From Pisaster brevispinus (Eukaryota > Echinodermata > Asteroidea > Forcipulatida > Asteriidae), in NCBI GenBank assembly GCA_023634235.1, contig JAMKCF010000002.1:1451001-1515000 (forward strand): DNA of 64,000 bases. Reading direction: 5' to 3'. The translations under genes and the position numbers were made by a program. This document shows, piece by piece, positions 35,701 to 50,700 of this stretch; positions within the stretch are counted from its first letter, which is position 1, and each line of letters starts with the position of its first letter. Below the pieces are notes generated by a model that made no database searches, was not told the origin of the DNA, and saw only the letters and a list, made by a program, of their open reading frames with translations.

Positions 35701-38700
35701 TCACCTCTCCCAGAACTGTGGTATGCCTGGGTCAAAGTTGACACAGCTTTCCAACAAAACAATTACAATTTCATGTACATGTACGAAGTACCAGTCAACC
35801 TAAGAAAAACATTCAATTAAAGTTAAAATGTATGAAGAATTTCTTAAACCTTTAGAGACCAGTCAATAATGTTTAATCATCACCATGCGCCAAAAAATGC
35901 TAATTTTGTTGATTTAAAAAATTGTAAAAAAAAATTCAGGGTATAATTTTGACTGCAAAAATATAGGATTTGAACTGCCTCTAGCTACTGGGCAAGCTCG
36001 GTGGTCTAGTGGTAAGACATCAGCTCATTAAGGGCAAAGGTCCTGGGTTTGAATGCAATCCGAGTAAAATGCCTGTTTTTTCACAGGACTCAGGAAAGTA
36101 CCAAGTATACACACACACACCGGTGCATTAGAATTTTGCATTTTGCTTTAGAATTGTGACAACTATTAGTTAACTCGGGTAATAGTTGACAATGTCAATT
36201 CAGGACAAGACCGTGCTTGGTCATTTTTGGTTGTCTGGAAGTTGGTGACATGGTCTCCATAGGCTTACATACCTCTATCTACATGCATGATTCAAAAAGT
36301 CATATCATGTGACAAATGTTTCATGACAAGTGTTTTTAGTGCATAACTTCAGCGTTTTCCCAAGAACTTTCATTTCACAATCTCTTTAAAATTCGCAATT
36401 AGTCCCTGAAATATGCATGTACGTAGAGATAGTTATAATTCTGTGTTCATCTTGTAGTGCTAGGACAAAAAATACAATCATTCCTAACAGATGGTACATC
36501 ATTGGCAACCTTTTTTTATTTTTTAAAGAATCAAAGCTCACTCATAAGCAGACGTGGTAATCAGAAACCTCGATCATCCTGATGGTCAGAGACTGGAGAG
36601 TTACGTTGAACAATACGTTACAATTTGGCAAAGTTTGTTTGAAGTTTTCTCTTTTTCTTTTTTGATACTTGTTTTTGGGTACATGTAAAAGGTTGAAAAA
36701 ATAAGGATAATATTTGTTATGGGCCGTCGAAGGTCTTAGGTGTAAGGGATGTGACTAGGAGCTACGATTATCGCAGCTGGTTGAGAGGTTGCATCAAACA
36801 CCAAACATACTGAGAAATTCCTCTGAGTGAAATTCTCGTTTAAAAAATTGTTGGTACTGAAACTGGTTGACAAAGAGAATCAAATTCTAAGGGCACGTAA
36901 AAACTAATCTTGTTTCTCTTGCATTGTGAAGAACATAAACGAATTATTCAAAAATGTTTTCTTAGAAAACTTTTTAATGTGAAAAAAGCAACTGAGAAGG
37001 ATTTCTGTCAAGTGCATGTTGTAGCAAAGTGGTTAAGAGCACTGGACTCAAGCTCTGGTGTTTCTGATCAGCAGAGTGTGGGTTCGAGTCCCGGTCATGC
37101 ACTTGATACTTGACCATAATTAACTTGTCCTTCAGATAGGTCCTGCGTACTAGAATTGGTAGAGTCACATAAAAGAACCCAGAACACTTATTGTGGAAGA
37201 GTAAGGGTTAACCCTGGTGTTTCTGGCTCATATAGCAAACATTCTTGTTTACAGGTTTCCTCAGGCTTGCTAACTACAGTGATTAAGTTCACTTATGAGC
37301 ATACTTGGTTTCATTACCAAAACTATATGGTAATAATAATTATGTGTACAATTAAATGAAAACATTTTTGTTTTCATATGCTTTTTTGTGGCACCGATGT
37401 ATATCACGATTCTGCGGTGGCAATTTTGATTAGTTTCCTATGTCACTAAGATGATTGCAATGCAATCAAAACCAAATGATGTACCATCCTTTATTAAACA
37501 TGTTTGCTAACTGTACTTTCTTGACATACTATAGAACTGTGCTCGCATAAAAATGGAGTTTTGACAAACAAAATGAACCACGATCCATGCAAAGAAAATA
37601 AAAACAGTCATCAACAATTTCACTGAATGAATTATCCCTATTTGGGCAAATATGCAAATGATTGCAGTCCGGTGAATTCAAAACAGAACAAGACAGTTAC
37701 ATATTCATGACTAATGCATATTCATGACTAATGCATATTCATGTGGCAAACAGTTCTGAATGGTGTAACAACAAATCTTGTAAATCATTCTTGCATGCTT
37801 TATAAACAAAAGTGTATGCCCAACAAAAAAATACAATTTACACCCCAAAGTGCCAAAGTCCGAGATGACTTCTATTTAACAGCATTTGGGGATTAAAATT
37901 GCTAGTTTATGGAGGGCATTCACCTTTAAAGCATTTGTGATTTGAATATTCATTCATATGCAAATGAGGCAAACTTGTCATCATGCCTTAAGTCTGTGTG
38001 TATTATGCAAATTTGAATTAAACAAACAAAATTGTGCAGAATTCAAAGGACATTTTCCCGCAAGAATTGGAAACTTTTCCTTATGTTCATCATTTTAAAT
38101 AAGTTTAAAGGGGCCGTGTCGTCACGATCAACGCAAGCCTGTGGCTGAACATGGAAGTATGAGCTTTCACCCCGTTACTGCGTGCCACGCCCTCCCCCGT
38201 GTCATATCTAGGGAGAGTGCGTGCGCGTGCTATAACTGGATGAGAGTTCATAATTCCATGTTCAGCCACAGGCCCGCTTTGATCATGACGACACAGCCCC
38301 TTTAAACTAATTCAACTAGCAGGTCAAATTACAAATTAAACTGAAAATTTCAAACAAAGTATAATACTATAAATACAAGTTATATATCAGTTGTCACAAA
38401 CAATTTCTGTTTTTTTCTTCATATCTCTATATATACGGAATTCAGGAAATTGTCATTTTCAATTATAACTTCTTACCTAAATTGCAGTGGTTCCCGCTCC
38501 GTCCTGGTGGACAGATACACCGGTAACCAACAGGTCCAGGGTCCTCCTCACAGTACCCTAAGTTGCACAGACCTGTAAACCAACCAAGCAAACGAGAGTC
38601 AGAACCCCATCTCCTATCTAGTATTTTAGTTACAAACCATGCTGTAGCAGCAACTAATGCAATTTTCATCGTGCTAGAAACTTGTAAATAAAATGATCGT

Positions 38701-41700
38701 TTTTACAAAATATTTCCAAAATGATAGAAAAATGATTTACCATCTCTACAGCGTTTCACATAGTCACATTGCATTCCCGTATAGCCCGACTGGCACTGAC
38801 ACTGGAAGCCGAATTCTGTACTGGCTTCTTGGCAGACTCCACCGTTCCTACAAGGGTTGATGTCACACGTCGGACAGGCATCAATGCTGACCCTGGAACC
38901 CAACTCGCTGCCGAGGTAAATCTTCTGCCCACTGATGATAAACTGACTGATGCAACCTGGGAAGGAAAAAAGGCGTAAATATAAAAACGGTCACAACAAA
39001 CCACAAGGATATCTGACAGGGAAAATATTCGAAGATTTTTGGGTTGAGGTAATCCCTCTGCTGCCGCTTCCCAGGTTGTACCGTAAACGTGGGTGTGATC
39101 CCAGGCTACACGGCAGTTACAGGTTGAATGGCTTCTGACTAGCACCCCCGAACAAACAAATTATTTTAGAGGAAACACTGCCTAGGCCCACTTGCCTACG
39201 GGTGACCTCAATCCTCCACTCTAAGGTCACTCAACACCAACATATTTTAGGGTTCTCACGCACGAGTTGCGTGCCGATACGCGAAATTTTGGGTCAATAC
39301 GCCAAAAAAATATAACATAAATAAATTTTCTCAAAAAAATTGAGAGAAAACCATAACGTATTCTCCAGATTGCACATAAGGGCTTTAAAAACCAAGATAA
39401 ACACCAAGTAGAAAATGTTGTTTCAATTTAGCGTGTTTTGGCCAAACAAATTTGGGTCCAGAATGCCCCACAGTTTTGAAAAAAACTGAGGAGAACCCTG
39501 ATGTTTGGATAAGATTGGTATGCCTGGCCCGGTGAAGAGCAATTGTTATTTGGGCCTACAGTCCTCAATCCTCCACAATCCGACAACTTCATGACGAGGA
39601 TTTGAGAGGGGTAAATTTTTTTTAAATGTCGCATAAAAAAATTCGGACATTGGTTTTAGTTTTGTCTTTCTCTGGACGCACTGTTTATTTTTCCCGAGTT
39701 TCGTTTGGATTAACTTACCAATAAATCCATTCTCAAAATGCACCGCTTTCGGGACCATTTCAAAGTCTCTCACGCCACCAAGGTACAACTTCTGGACAAG
39801 GTCAAGTCCAAGGAATCCTCCACTGGAGTTACCAGTCACCTCCGGCTGGTCATCCACTTGCATCGAGCCAAAGCGTTTACTGCGATACAGACGGACTGTG
39901 TGCCACTGACCGAGATCCAAGGGTTGCTGGCTGGTGAGGGTTGCGGGGCCAGAGCCAAGCTCAAATTGGAACTCTGCGAGGTTGTCGCGCATGCCAAAGG
40001 CGACGTAGTCGCCTTTGTCGCCCTCCATAGTCTGACCGTTGTAGAGAATCAAGCCTGTTGGTCGTGTGGAGAGACAAGGGATATGGGGAATTACTACCAG
40101 GTCAAGTTCAGGTTTACTTTCCAGAATATAAAGCAGTAAAATACACAGGAAAAACTCCAGCGGAACTTAACAATAGTATGGAGAGCTCAGACAAGCAGAC
40201 AAGAAGCCGGAGCTTGTGCTAGGTCTGCCCTCATCACAAAGAATACATATACAAAGAATAAACACTTAGTCATAATAATCGTGAGTTATGAAATTAGATA
40301 GCAATAATTACTAGATGCTATTATTACACCCCTTGCATATGACGACACAGGCCCAAACAGTGCCCTCACTGAGGTCAATGAAGAGCTATCATTGGCTGAG
40401 AGACTTGCGCAGCCCATACACATCCAAACATGGCAGCCAATGCAAGGGGGTCTACATAAAATGTAATAAATTTATAACCTAATAAATTAATAAATTACAT
40501 TATGCTACCTTACCATCCTTTCCTAATGTATATTATTTATGTTGTCAAATAGAAATTCAAGTAGTATCCAAGCTCCTAGTGACGATTAACCCATCAAGAA
40601 GATTTTTGTACAATATGTCTTCCGTACTATAACTTCTATTTCTGACCCTACTTCTTACAGACACTCCACCCACCAGGGTTTTACAAAGTTTTCATGTTCA
40701 TACAAACACTACGATCTGGGAGCAGTGGTGGGGTTGGTCATAGGCTATGAATTACGACGGTCACAGGTGTCTTTAATTTTAAAAATATCTTGCTTATTCT
40801 TACTTATGACTTCACTTTAAAGCAAGTCAAGGGTTTGTAAAAGAATTCCTGAGAAATTGAAGGACTGAACAAGAAGACAAGACGAGACCAACCTTGGGAG
40901 CTCTCCGGTTTGAAGGATATGGTGATGTCGAACTTCAGATAGGAATTGTGGAGGGGAGGGAACGAGATGTAAGACACGGGCATCTGGGTGAAGTACGGGA
41001 TCAACTCTGCAAGAGGAACAGCAGAAAATCAAAAAATAATTGTCTCTTACTGTCAAACTTTGCGACAGCCATTCTTCTTAACAGCAAACAATAATTTATA
41101 TCAACCCAACCGCTGACTGCCCATTTGTACATAAGTTTATAAACAAATATCTACCAGTGTGTACGCATTAAGTCCGAGCAAGGCACTTAACCATAGTTGC
41201 TTCCCTTAACCCAGGTGTATAAATGAAAACCCAAGTGGTTCAGACAGTAAGTCAAATCTTGCGGTCGTTTGCGGCTGCTTTGGGTATTTCAGTAAAAGCC
41301 ACTTGCGGCCGCTACGGTTTCTAAAGGGTAAATGTTGTAAAGCAAGTTGATCTAGTTACGAGGATATGTGCGCTATATAAGAACCAAGGTATTGTCATTA
41401 AATTTATTTTGATGTTACTTTAAAGAAAAGTATTGTGTCTACCTCCAACTGTGAGGGTGACGGGGAATTCCGACGTCCCTCGTTGATTTGTTGAGCTGCA
41501 AATGTACACCCCTTCGTCATCCTCGGTCACCGACGGGATGGTCAGTTTACCATTCTCGATACTGTAGTCCATGGGCAGCTCACCATTCTGCTTGTACCAT
41601 GTGGTCAGTGGCGGCGGGAAACCGGTTGCAACACATGTGAACTCAACCAAGGTACCGACCGGGGCGTTGCGCTCCTCTGGGATGACTAGTATCTGTGGCT

Positions 41701-44700
41701 TGGCTAAAATTTATCCAAAAATGTTTATCCAATTGTTAAAATGTTTGTTCTAATACTTCCATAATCTCCATCAATATGAAGGATGGTTGCTCTAAATAAG
41801 TCCAGAAACCCCATGCAGCCATCTTCCCAGTACAATATCCATGGGATCAAACTGAGGCTGGAAGTAAAAAATATAGTCTGGCCCCTGTGTTAATGACTCC
41901 GACCATAATACATGGAAAATGACGGAGATGTTGTGATAACAAATTAAAATAATAATTTTTGTTAATATATCCAAGAAAAGATGCAGTTGAGATTAAGTTT
42001 GCTAATACTTGCAGGACAGCTGGCTATCAGAAAGATGACCAAATAGCAACTACAAATGTTTATTCCTCTACTAAACAATAATGTATAATGCATATAACTT
42101 TGAAGTTTATGTAAATCGCATACCATAATTGCATAAAAACTAACAGTATAGAATTATGCAAATCAACTACGAATTCTCACCAGTGTTTCCCCTACCCATT
42201 GAAACATCTCATTAGTCTGAGGTATTCAAACTTAAGTGAATAACTTGTAACTAAGCAGGTCATGGTACCAGACACTAATCACAAATCTAACTCCCAAATG
42301 GCCAATTTAAAAAAAGAACTTTTTTTTTAAATTTTTTTTTTTTAGAGTTTTTTCTTTGACCTCCATGTATCAAGAACTCACATTTTGAATGTGCAGATGG
42401 AGTCATTGTGCATTGTGTGAGCACTGCATTCTGGTCAGTTTGCCGACTGTGTAAAGTTTGCTTCAATCATCACTTAAAAGTTGAATCTTTTTGCTCCGTT
42501 CATGAGCCAGGGAAAACACTGATTCACGCAATGTTAAGCCACCGAAAGATGTGCCCAAATTCAACTGGCTGATTTCTAACAAAGCTATCTACTTAAAAGG
42601 TTGACATTTTTTGAGTTGATGTCTTTATAGAATAAGGTGGAATCCAGGTTAGATTATGAGAGAGGTGTGACAAGGGGGTTGGGCGTGGGTGGGGGTGGAT
42701 CAATTATAATGATTGGGTGAAGGGCAAGGTGAGGTGGGGTAGACTTTTAGGAAAGGGGGAGGGGGTTCGTTTTGACCACTGACTGACCCCAAATTTCCTA
42801 TTAGAGGCAATGTTAAATGGGCTTGGGGTTCAAGGTTGAAGGTGAGGGGCTTTCCCCTTAACAACTGAAAGAACACAGGATTTTTAGGAGGGGCAAGGAT
42901 GTGTGGGTTTGGCTTCAGATGTAGGGGGAGGCTTGGAGGGTAGTAATGGGACTTTTCTCAACTAAAGCCGGCTTCATACTTCACGTGATTTGCAAAAGCA
43001 AACCGAATTTCACTGGGTCACAATTAGAAAACCAGCGGGTACACGACTGTTTGCGTCGCGTAATTTGCTTTGCATTTGCTTTCGCGTGAATTATGGGAAC
43101 CGGGCTAAGCACACGAAGGGTAAGGTTGGGTAGGGCTGGAATCATCACGTCAAACACATTTTGTTAGGAGGGGGGCCGAGGATGGGTGGGCTCGACCTCC
43201 GGGGTGGGGTGGGGGGGGGCTGGATGGTGGAGACGTTCAACAACAATCCAACTGACCTTGTACATACAGAATCACCTTAGATGTCTGCGACCCAACGATA
43301 TTCGTGGCCGTACACAAGTACGTCCCTGCGTCCTGAAGCTGCACTTGCGGGATGGTCATCATCCCCCCTTGAATAATCACCGTGATCGGCAGCTCTCCGT
43401 TTTCCCTACTCCATTGGATAACGGGTTCGGGATCGCCACGGGCTTTGCACTCGAACGTGACGGACTCGCCGATGGCGATGAACTGCACCGTCGTGTGGAT
43501 GCTTATTTTAACGGACGGAGCGGCTAAAAGCAAAAAGGTTTCATAAGCTTTCTACTAGCTAGCTAACTGGATCCAATGACCCCTGCTGTTTATACTTAAG
43601 CAAGTCTGGAACACTGACTCCAGTAACTGCTAAATGCTCACTAACATTATAATCCCCAGACTAAAAGCAAAATACCTTTTTTTAAATACTGCACAGAAAA
43701 ATCTAACAGCTAAATAAACTCATAATTAGGAACTGTAGTACTGGCAGCTTGATAAAAGTTGTTAAAGGTATTGTACAGGACAGGTAAAGGATAAAAACAT
43801 CCTCGTTTAATTTTAGTCTGAAAGCTTACCGATTATGAAGTTAATATTGGAACCATTTTTTCTGTGAAACTTAATCTGAAAACCCCCCAAAAAATGCAAG
43901 AGCTGATTTGGGTTGTTACAACCAAAATTAAGGACAATGTGTTTACATGCTGAAAAATATGCATGTTTTTTAAAACTATTTTCTCCTGATTCACACAATG
44001 GATTCAGCCTGAGTTTTCACAGGTGTATTATTTCATGTCTGTGGTTGATCACACAAAACATGAACACTGTTTTGTCAGCTCTACCAATCCTGTATAAAAC
44101 CGTTAAGTTGAAATTCAAATATTAAGATTTTAATCTTCTGCAACCATACTGGAGAACTGTCAAATCTATGACTACAATAAATACAGAAAATAAGTTTTAC
44201 CAGACTCTATAATTCAACATTACGTTACCTTGCAGAGCTAGTCTAGTGTAAGCCTTGGAGGATCCAGCAGTGCTGTTGGCAGTGCAGATGTAGCGGCCCT
44301 CGTCGCCCAGCTGCAGATTCTTGATGCTGGAAGCAGAGACATAAAAAAAAAACATGTCTCTTTGACAATGTCTTTTCTATTGCTAATTTTCTTTGAAGGC
44401 AAGTTTGCCCCAATCAATAAGAAATTTATTTGTTTTCGGCGTCAAAAAAAAAACCCAAAAGGTTTTTGACTCAGAATTAGAGCTTTGATCTGAGATGCTT
44501 TCATTGACTCGTACTCAGTAAAGCGCTAATGAGTTGTGAACTCAGACCACAGCATTTGAGGCTTCAACTCCCAAGTCTCCTTCAGTCTCTATTGTTTTCT
44601 TGGGGTGATGCTCACTGTCAGGTTGGTGTTGTTGGTATCTTTCCTTGCCTTCCACCTCTGGGACCCCGGTTCGAATCCCACTGGGGACGCACTCTGTGGA

Positions 44701-47700
44701 TTGGGTTTTCAGTCTGTACCTGATTGCATGGGCTCTCCCTGGAATACTTCTCTAGGGTTTTCCTAACATGTCTAAAACTGAAACTTCCTTCTTTGTCTTC
44801 TCTCCATAGAGTTCTTGGCTAGTATAGTGATTAAGTTTGCTTTTTTTCTAAGAGTCCTTGGCTTCACAACCAGAATTAATAAATGAAACGTAATAGTAAA
44901 AATATTGTTGATGTAATTAATTCAAGTTAAGAACAAAACCCCCACACTCAAAAAGAAAATAAATTGAACTCTCGACAAAACTATGAACATTTTAAAATCC
45001 CAACCCTCCCAAAGCTAAAAATCTTCATACCTCAGAAGTCCGCTCTGTATGCTGTGCTGTACAGGCAGAAAACCTTCTTCTTTCTCCCAAATGATCACTG
45101 GTGGCGGAGTACCAGTTGCTTGACACATGAACTCTACCGATCCACCGATAGCCCTGGTTTCTCTGGCTGGGTGGACTGTGACAGTTGGTGGAACTAAATT
45201 CATAAAAGTGTAGAAGTACACCATTAAAGTAGTTCCATTTCATAGGCCAGAAGAAAAAGGGCAAAGAAAGTACTTTGGACTGTGACAGTTGGTGGAACTA
45301 AATTCATAAAAGTTTAGAAGTACACCATTAAAGTAGTTCCATTTCATAGGCAAGAAGAAAAAGGGCAAAGAAAGTACTTGTTAAATCTACACAGTGGGGG
45401 TGGGGGGGGGTGGGAGACGCAGAGCTGCTGACATTTGCATCTTGCCATCAGGGAGATTTTGTTAAACAATCAGTGAGATTGAGGCTTAAATTCACAATGC
45501 TGCATGAGGATGCTGTAATGACATCGAATGCTACATCGCTGCACTACCTTGCATTCCAAAGAGGTGTCTTAAATTCTCTTATGATGGAATCCAATATTAG
45601 TTTACAAGCTGCAACCAGTGACATATAGAATCACACTCAATATGACAGGGACAAAATGTCCATAATCAGGGAGATTTTTCAAATTTGTTCTTCAGAAAAT
45701 GAAAAGATTGGTTTATATTTATGGAATATCTCTTCAGAATCAGGGAGAGTTGGCAGCTCTGGGGACGGTGGAGGGTAGGTTTATTGTCAGGTAGTCCAAG
45801 CATTTCGGCCAGGATTGTAGTTCTGTCCAGCCTTACCTTGGACATACACAGTAGCTGAAGTCTGACGGTTGCCAGCAGTGTTGGATGCTGTGCAGATATA
45901 CTCGCCAGTATCAGCGGCCGTTGCCAAGGTGATCTGAATCATCCCATGGGCATCCGAGGCAGTGGGAGGAAGAGGACCACCGACCTAAAGAGAAGAAACA
46001 TTTAATTTCATTCCAACTTTCCATGTACTGCCTGACTTTGAAACTCTTTACCCTTACCTTTCCTCCAGACTTCCTATCCATGGCCCGACAGTAATTAATT
46101 TATCATTACTTTGTACAAAAAATACTTCTGGCGGACATCCAAATCGCGGCAGGAGGAAAACATGCTATCCAGACACCATCACCAAAGACACAAATCTCAA
46201 TCTAAACGAAACCCAACAACTCATGAGGGATAAAGCAACCTGGCACCATTTCGTTAAAGCTGCTTCTACTATTCCGTCCAAGGACGAAGGATGATGATGA
46301 TTGTACAAAAAAAGATTTGCAAATTTTTTGTGATTTTAACCCAAATGCAACTCGACCGACGTCGTACTGTAGCATTATTTTCAACACGGAAAAAAGTACG
46401 GAATAGTACAGTGACAGTTAATTAGGAGCAAAATCAAACAATAATAATAACATTCTAGTTTGTATCGTACTTATTAAATGCAACTGTATGTGAGCTTGTA
46501 TCTTTTTTGACAGTTAATGGTGGTCTTTTATCTTGCTTATTTTTACTGGTGAGTTTTTGCTTAAACTTTTCTTGTGTAATTTTCTTACTGGAATTTTTCC
46601 ATTACGGGAAAGCTCCATTAAAGAATTTCTGAGTTTTGGCCACAAAAACTCAGAAACTATTCATCCTTTTCACCCATTAGGTGTGTTTACATTGAATTAC
46701 TTGGGTCATTAAACTTAATGGATGAGCAGTTAATCTGCCTGGGGCAGTCAGCAGCCCTACTGGTTTGTGCATGGTCCAATTATGTCCACTGTTTGGTAAA
46801 GCAACTATATAAAGATAACAGGTGTGAGCTGTCAGACGAAAAGGATGTTTCATTTGAGCCTCTTTCTTTACTGGAGCTTTCCGGTAATGTCATTGTTATG
46901 CGCCTTGAACAGGCTGGTCCTGGAGAGAATGCATTATAAATGCAATAAATTGTTATTATTATTATTGCATCTTACCTTCTGCCATTCATAAGTCATTGGG
47001 AGTGTTCCTTCAGCAAGACACTGAATGCGGATCATCTCACCGGCTCGGACCGTTTGAGTGGCCGGTGACACCATTGGCCTTGGTGGAACTAGACAAGGAA
47101 TTACATCAAATCAATTTCAATTACCATATTTTAAATGCAGTGGATATAATATTTGGAGTGGACTGCATCGAAATACTTGCATTTTCACCTGGGCATGCTA
47201 AGCAGCCCTACAAAACATTTCGGAAAAGTTGTTTTGAAACAAGTGAGCTTGCAGAGCAGTCATTTTGGGTTAGCCAATCAGCGATGATTTTCTGCACTTC
47301 CTTTCAAGGGATTACTGCTGAGAGGTATCAACACGGCGCGCTGCCCATGGTAGCGAGACTGGGGCACCACTATCTTACGCTAACATGACAGTTTTCATCT
47401 CGATTTTAAAGTGGGTATGGAAACACCAGCGCCTAATTTGTAAACGTACCTTTCACGACCAGGGTAACTGCCTGCTGCGTCCCATACTCCGCTCCAAAAG
47501 CTGTCTGGATGATGCAGTAGTACTGCCCGGAGTATTCCTCTCGAGTCTGAGGGAAGATGAGCAAGCCGTTGTTGACTCTCACCATCGGTGGCATCATGCC
47601 GATCAGACGGCGCCATGTGATGGTGTAAGAACCGTCCAGTAAATCTGCAGAGAATGTCAAACAAGAACTCGTATAAAACCAGTTAGTTACCGAATTCATT

Positions 47701-50700
47701 TGACGTAAACAACCGCTGGTGTCACTCAAGTGTGAAGCACACATTCTCCCGCCGAAAGCTTAAAATGTTTTCCCAAGATTTGGCGTCTTGTGATGATAAT
47801 GCATTCATCTTTAAAGAGCCGAAGCATGACACTCGTTTACCTAGACTTTGGTTTAAACTCTGTTGATAAGTCACTGCCTTACACTCCAGCTTTAAGTTTC
47901 TTCAAGCTCCAAAGCCGTCTTACAAACATCAAAACATTTTGTTTCTATACTTTTCGTTGCCTGGAACAGAATATGCCAGAAGTGTGTCTACAGAGAACTT
48001 GACAGATTCTGTGTGTGTCCACATTTCCGTCTTTTCACCAAAAGTAGGAGGTTGATTAAACAGAAAGAGCAAACATTCTTACTTGATGCGCGGCAGCTGA
48101 ACTGGGCAGATTCACCCTCAACTACTTCCAGCTCATCAATAGATACTTCAATTCGAGGCGTTACTGGCTGGCTTCCTTCGACAACTGCAAAGAAAACAAA
48201 CCATTCATGCAGAGGTATTAGATTAAACTAATGTTCTGTGTTTATTCCATGGGGGAGGATTCGATAAAGAAATAATCTAGGGGGTCAAACGATGAAAAGA
48301 GAAGGAGAGGTCATCCAGTAACATCATGGATGAGTGACATCAAGCAGAGGACCGGCCAGGGAGTGGCAGCTGCTGCTAGATCAGCAGGGGATTGAGATTA
48401 ATGGCGTGGCCTGGTGATGACCACCGCAGCATAATTTACCCCAAGAGATAGAGTTATTCCATCCATCATATCAAAGATGAACAAACCACCCCCATAAAGT
48501 TATATCCTATTTATTTTTACCTTTTATAATATATTTTTATGTACATGGCAGAGTTTTTTTTCATAAAGTTTTATTTTGTGTTTTTTTTTTTATGGCAGCA
48601 TGAGGTCTGACGAGCAGTTTTTGCTGATCTTGTTTGAACAATAATGCACTATTTTTTCCATTTGATAGGCCTACAGACGTTTGCGTTTTAAAATAAGACA
48701 GGCTTTAAAGTTCGACAGAACTAGATCTACAAATCATAGTTCATTCTTAGTTATTTATTTTTATTTGCTTTAACACTTTACCTGCTTATTTTTAATTGCT
48801 TTAACACTATATTTATTTTGTATACTTATATACGCTTTTGATTTTGTTACCTTTCTATGTACTGCTATTCTTATATTGAATTATTTTCCAAAATGAGTAT
48901 GGAATAAACGTCATATTGAATTGAATTGAACTGAAATCAAAAAATGTATATAAATATTTTAACAGGCTTTTTAGAAATTGGACAGGCCTACAGATTAGAG
49001 AGCAAAAGATCTACAAAACCGAAAATTGCCTTACAATAGCAATTTAGGCCCTGCAGCTCTCCAAATCACTTCTTCAATGAGTTCTCTTCACGTTTCATCA
49101 AATTCCAGTTGGAAAAAACTCTTTTGAGGCTTCCTTGGATGCGCCAACAAAATTCAAACCAATAGACCCCTCACATTTGACGTCACAAGTTCGCCAAAAT
49201 CCCCTCACTCATGTCAATGAAGAGCTATCATTGGCTGAGAGTTTTGCGCTGCGCATACATGCTTCAATTGTTTGAAATCAAAGATGGCAGCCAATGCAAG
49301 GGGATCTATAAACAAATTGGGAAAACAAGAACTTACCATCCACCCTCAGCTCCTTCTCGTGAAACCCGACGGCGTTCTCAGCGCGACACATATAGCTTCC
49401 GGCGTCGCCCATATCAACCCCGTTAATCCGGTAGATAACACTTCCCTCACTCTCTGATGCCAATCCCAGCTCGTTGCGGGCCACTGGCTCGTAAACTCTC
49501 GTTGGGCCCATTTTCATCCACTGGACAGAGGGCATGGGTTGACCTGTGGCTACGCATTCCAAGATGGCGGTCTCCCCGACACGATACTCAGCTGGGCTGG
49601 CCGGGCTGATATCGACGCGAGGTGCCCCTGTAATTCATAACCAGTTGTAATTTTCCTGAAACATATTTTGTGTGGCGCTGGGAATAATTTTGTTGTGGCT
49701 GAAAACATCAGGGCCCAACTTCATAGAGCTGCTTAACGGCCAATTCTGTGCTTACTGTGCGGTTTCCATTTCATAGCGCTGCTAACCGTAAGCACACGAA
49801 AAAGGCATGCTAACCTTCCGGTGCTTACTGTATGCAAATAAATGACGTAACAATGCAAATCCATGGTGAACGCGCAATATGGCTGCCTAATTTTCTTGCT
49901 AACCTGTGAAATACACTTAGGCTTTAGCTAATTTTTCTGCTATAGTTAGCACGAAAATGTATTTACTGTTAAGCAGCGCTATGAAATTGGGCCCAGAGCT
50001 TAAGTCCAGTGATCTCGATATTTTTAAATGGCCACATCGCCACTCTTTGGTTCCCTTTATTATCATACCATGGACAGTTAGGGTGACTGTTTGCTGGACT
50101 GAACCCGCTGTGCTGTTGGCCGTACAGATGTAGGATCCTTGCTCTCTCGTTGTAGCAGATATAAATGTCAAGGTACCCTGAAGATCCTGTAGAACGAAAA
50201 ATAGTCAGGCTCATCAACTGCCAAGTTGTTGGTGGAACCAAGTCCTAAGTCAGTTTCAAGACCCCCAATTTATGTCTTAGGACCCTAATTATGAATCTCA
50301 ACTCAAACCCCAATCTTCTAGGTCAAAGCAAAAGTCTGTGGTGTGTCGTGTCCGAAGGTAGGGTCATCGTTTGGTTTTTGTCAACGTAATCCTGATTTTA
50401 TAGGCAAAATTATTAAGAAAGATACAACAAAAGTCACATGTGAAAGTTTATACTGAATACACTGTCTACTTGCTAAGAAAACCGCAAAAACTGTCACGGT
50501 ATTTTCACAAGAATGTCGAATCCATCCTTGTTAAGCGAGAAGAGAGCGGGTACCAACCACATCTCTGGATGTAGCATTCACGAACGGACACCAAATCTCA
50601 AAAACCTGAGAAACCATTCATGCATTCAAATGTCTTGGGGTAAAAACTATCCATACCATATTACTTCCAAGGGAATCCTTTCTCAAAATAGTTTCTACTA

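Noticed and set aside
37012..37100. Functional tRNA-Leu gene
   Set aside because: A and B box are present but the acceptor and anticodon stems pair poorly and a SINE body follows.
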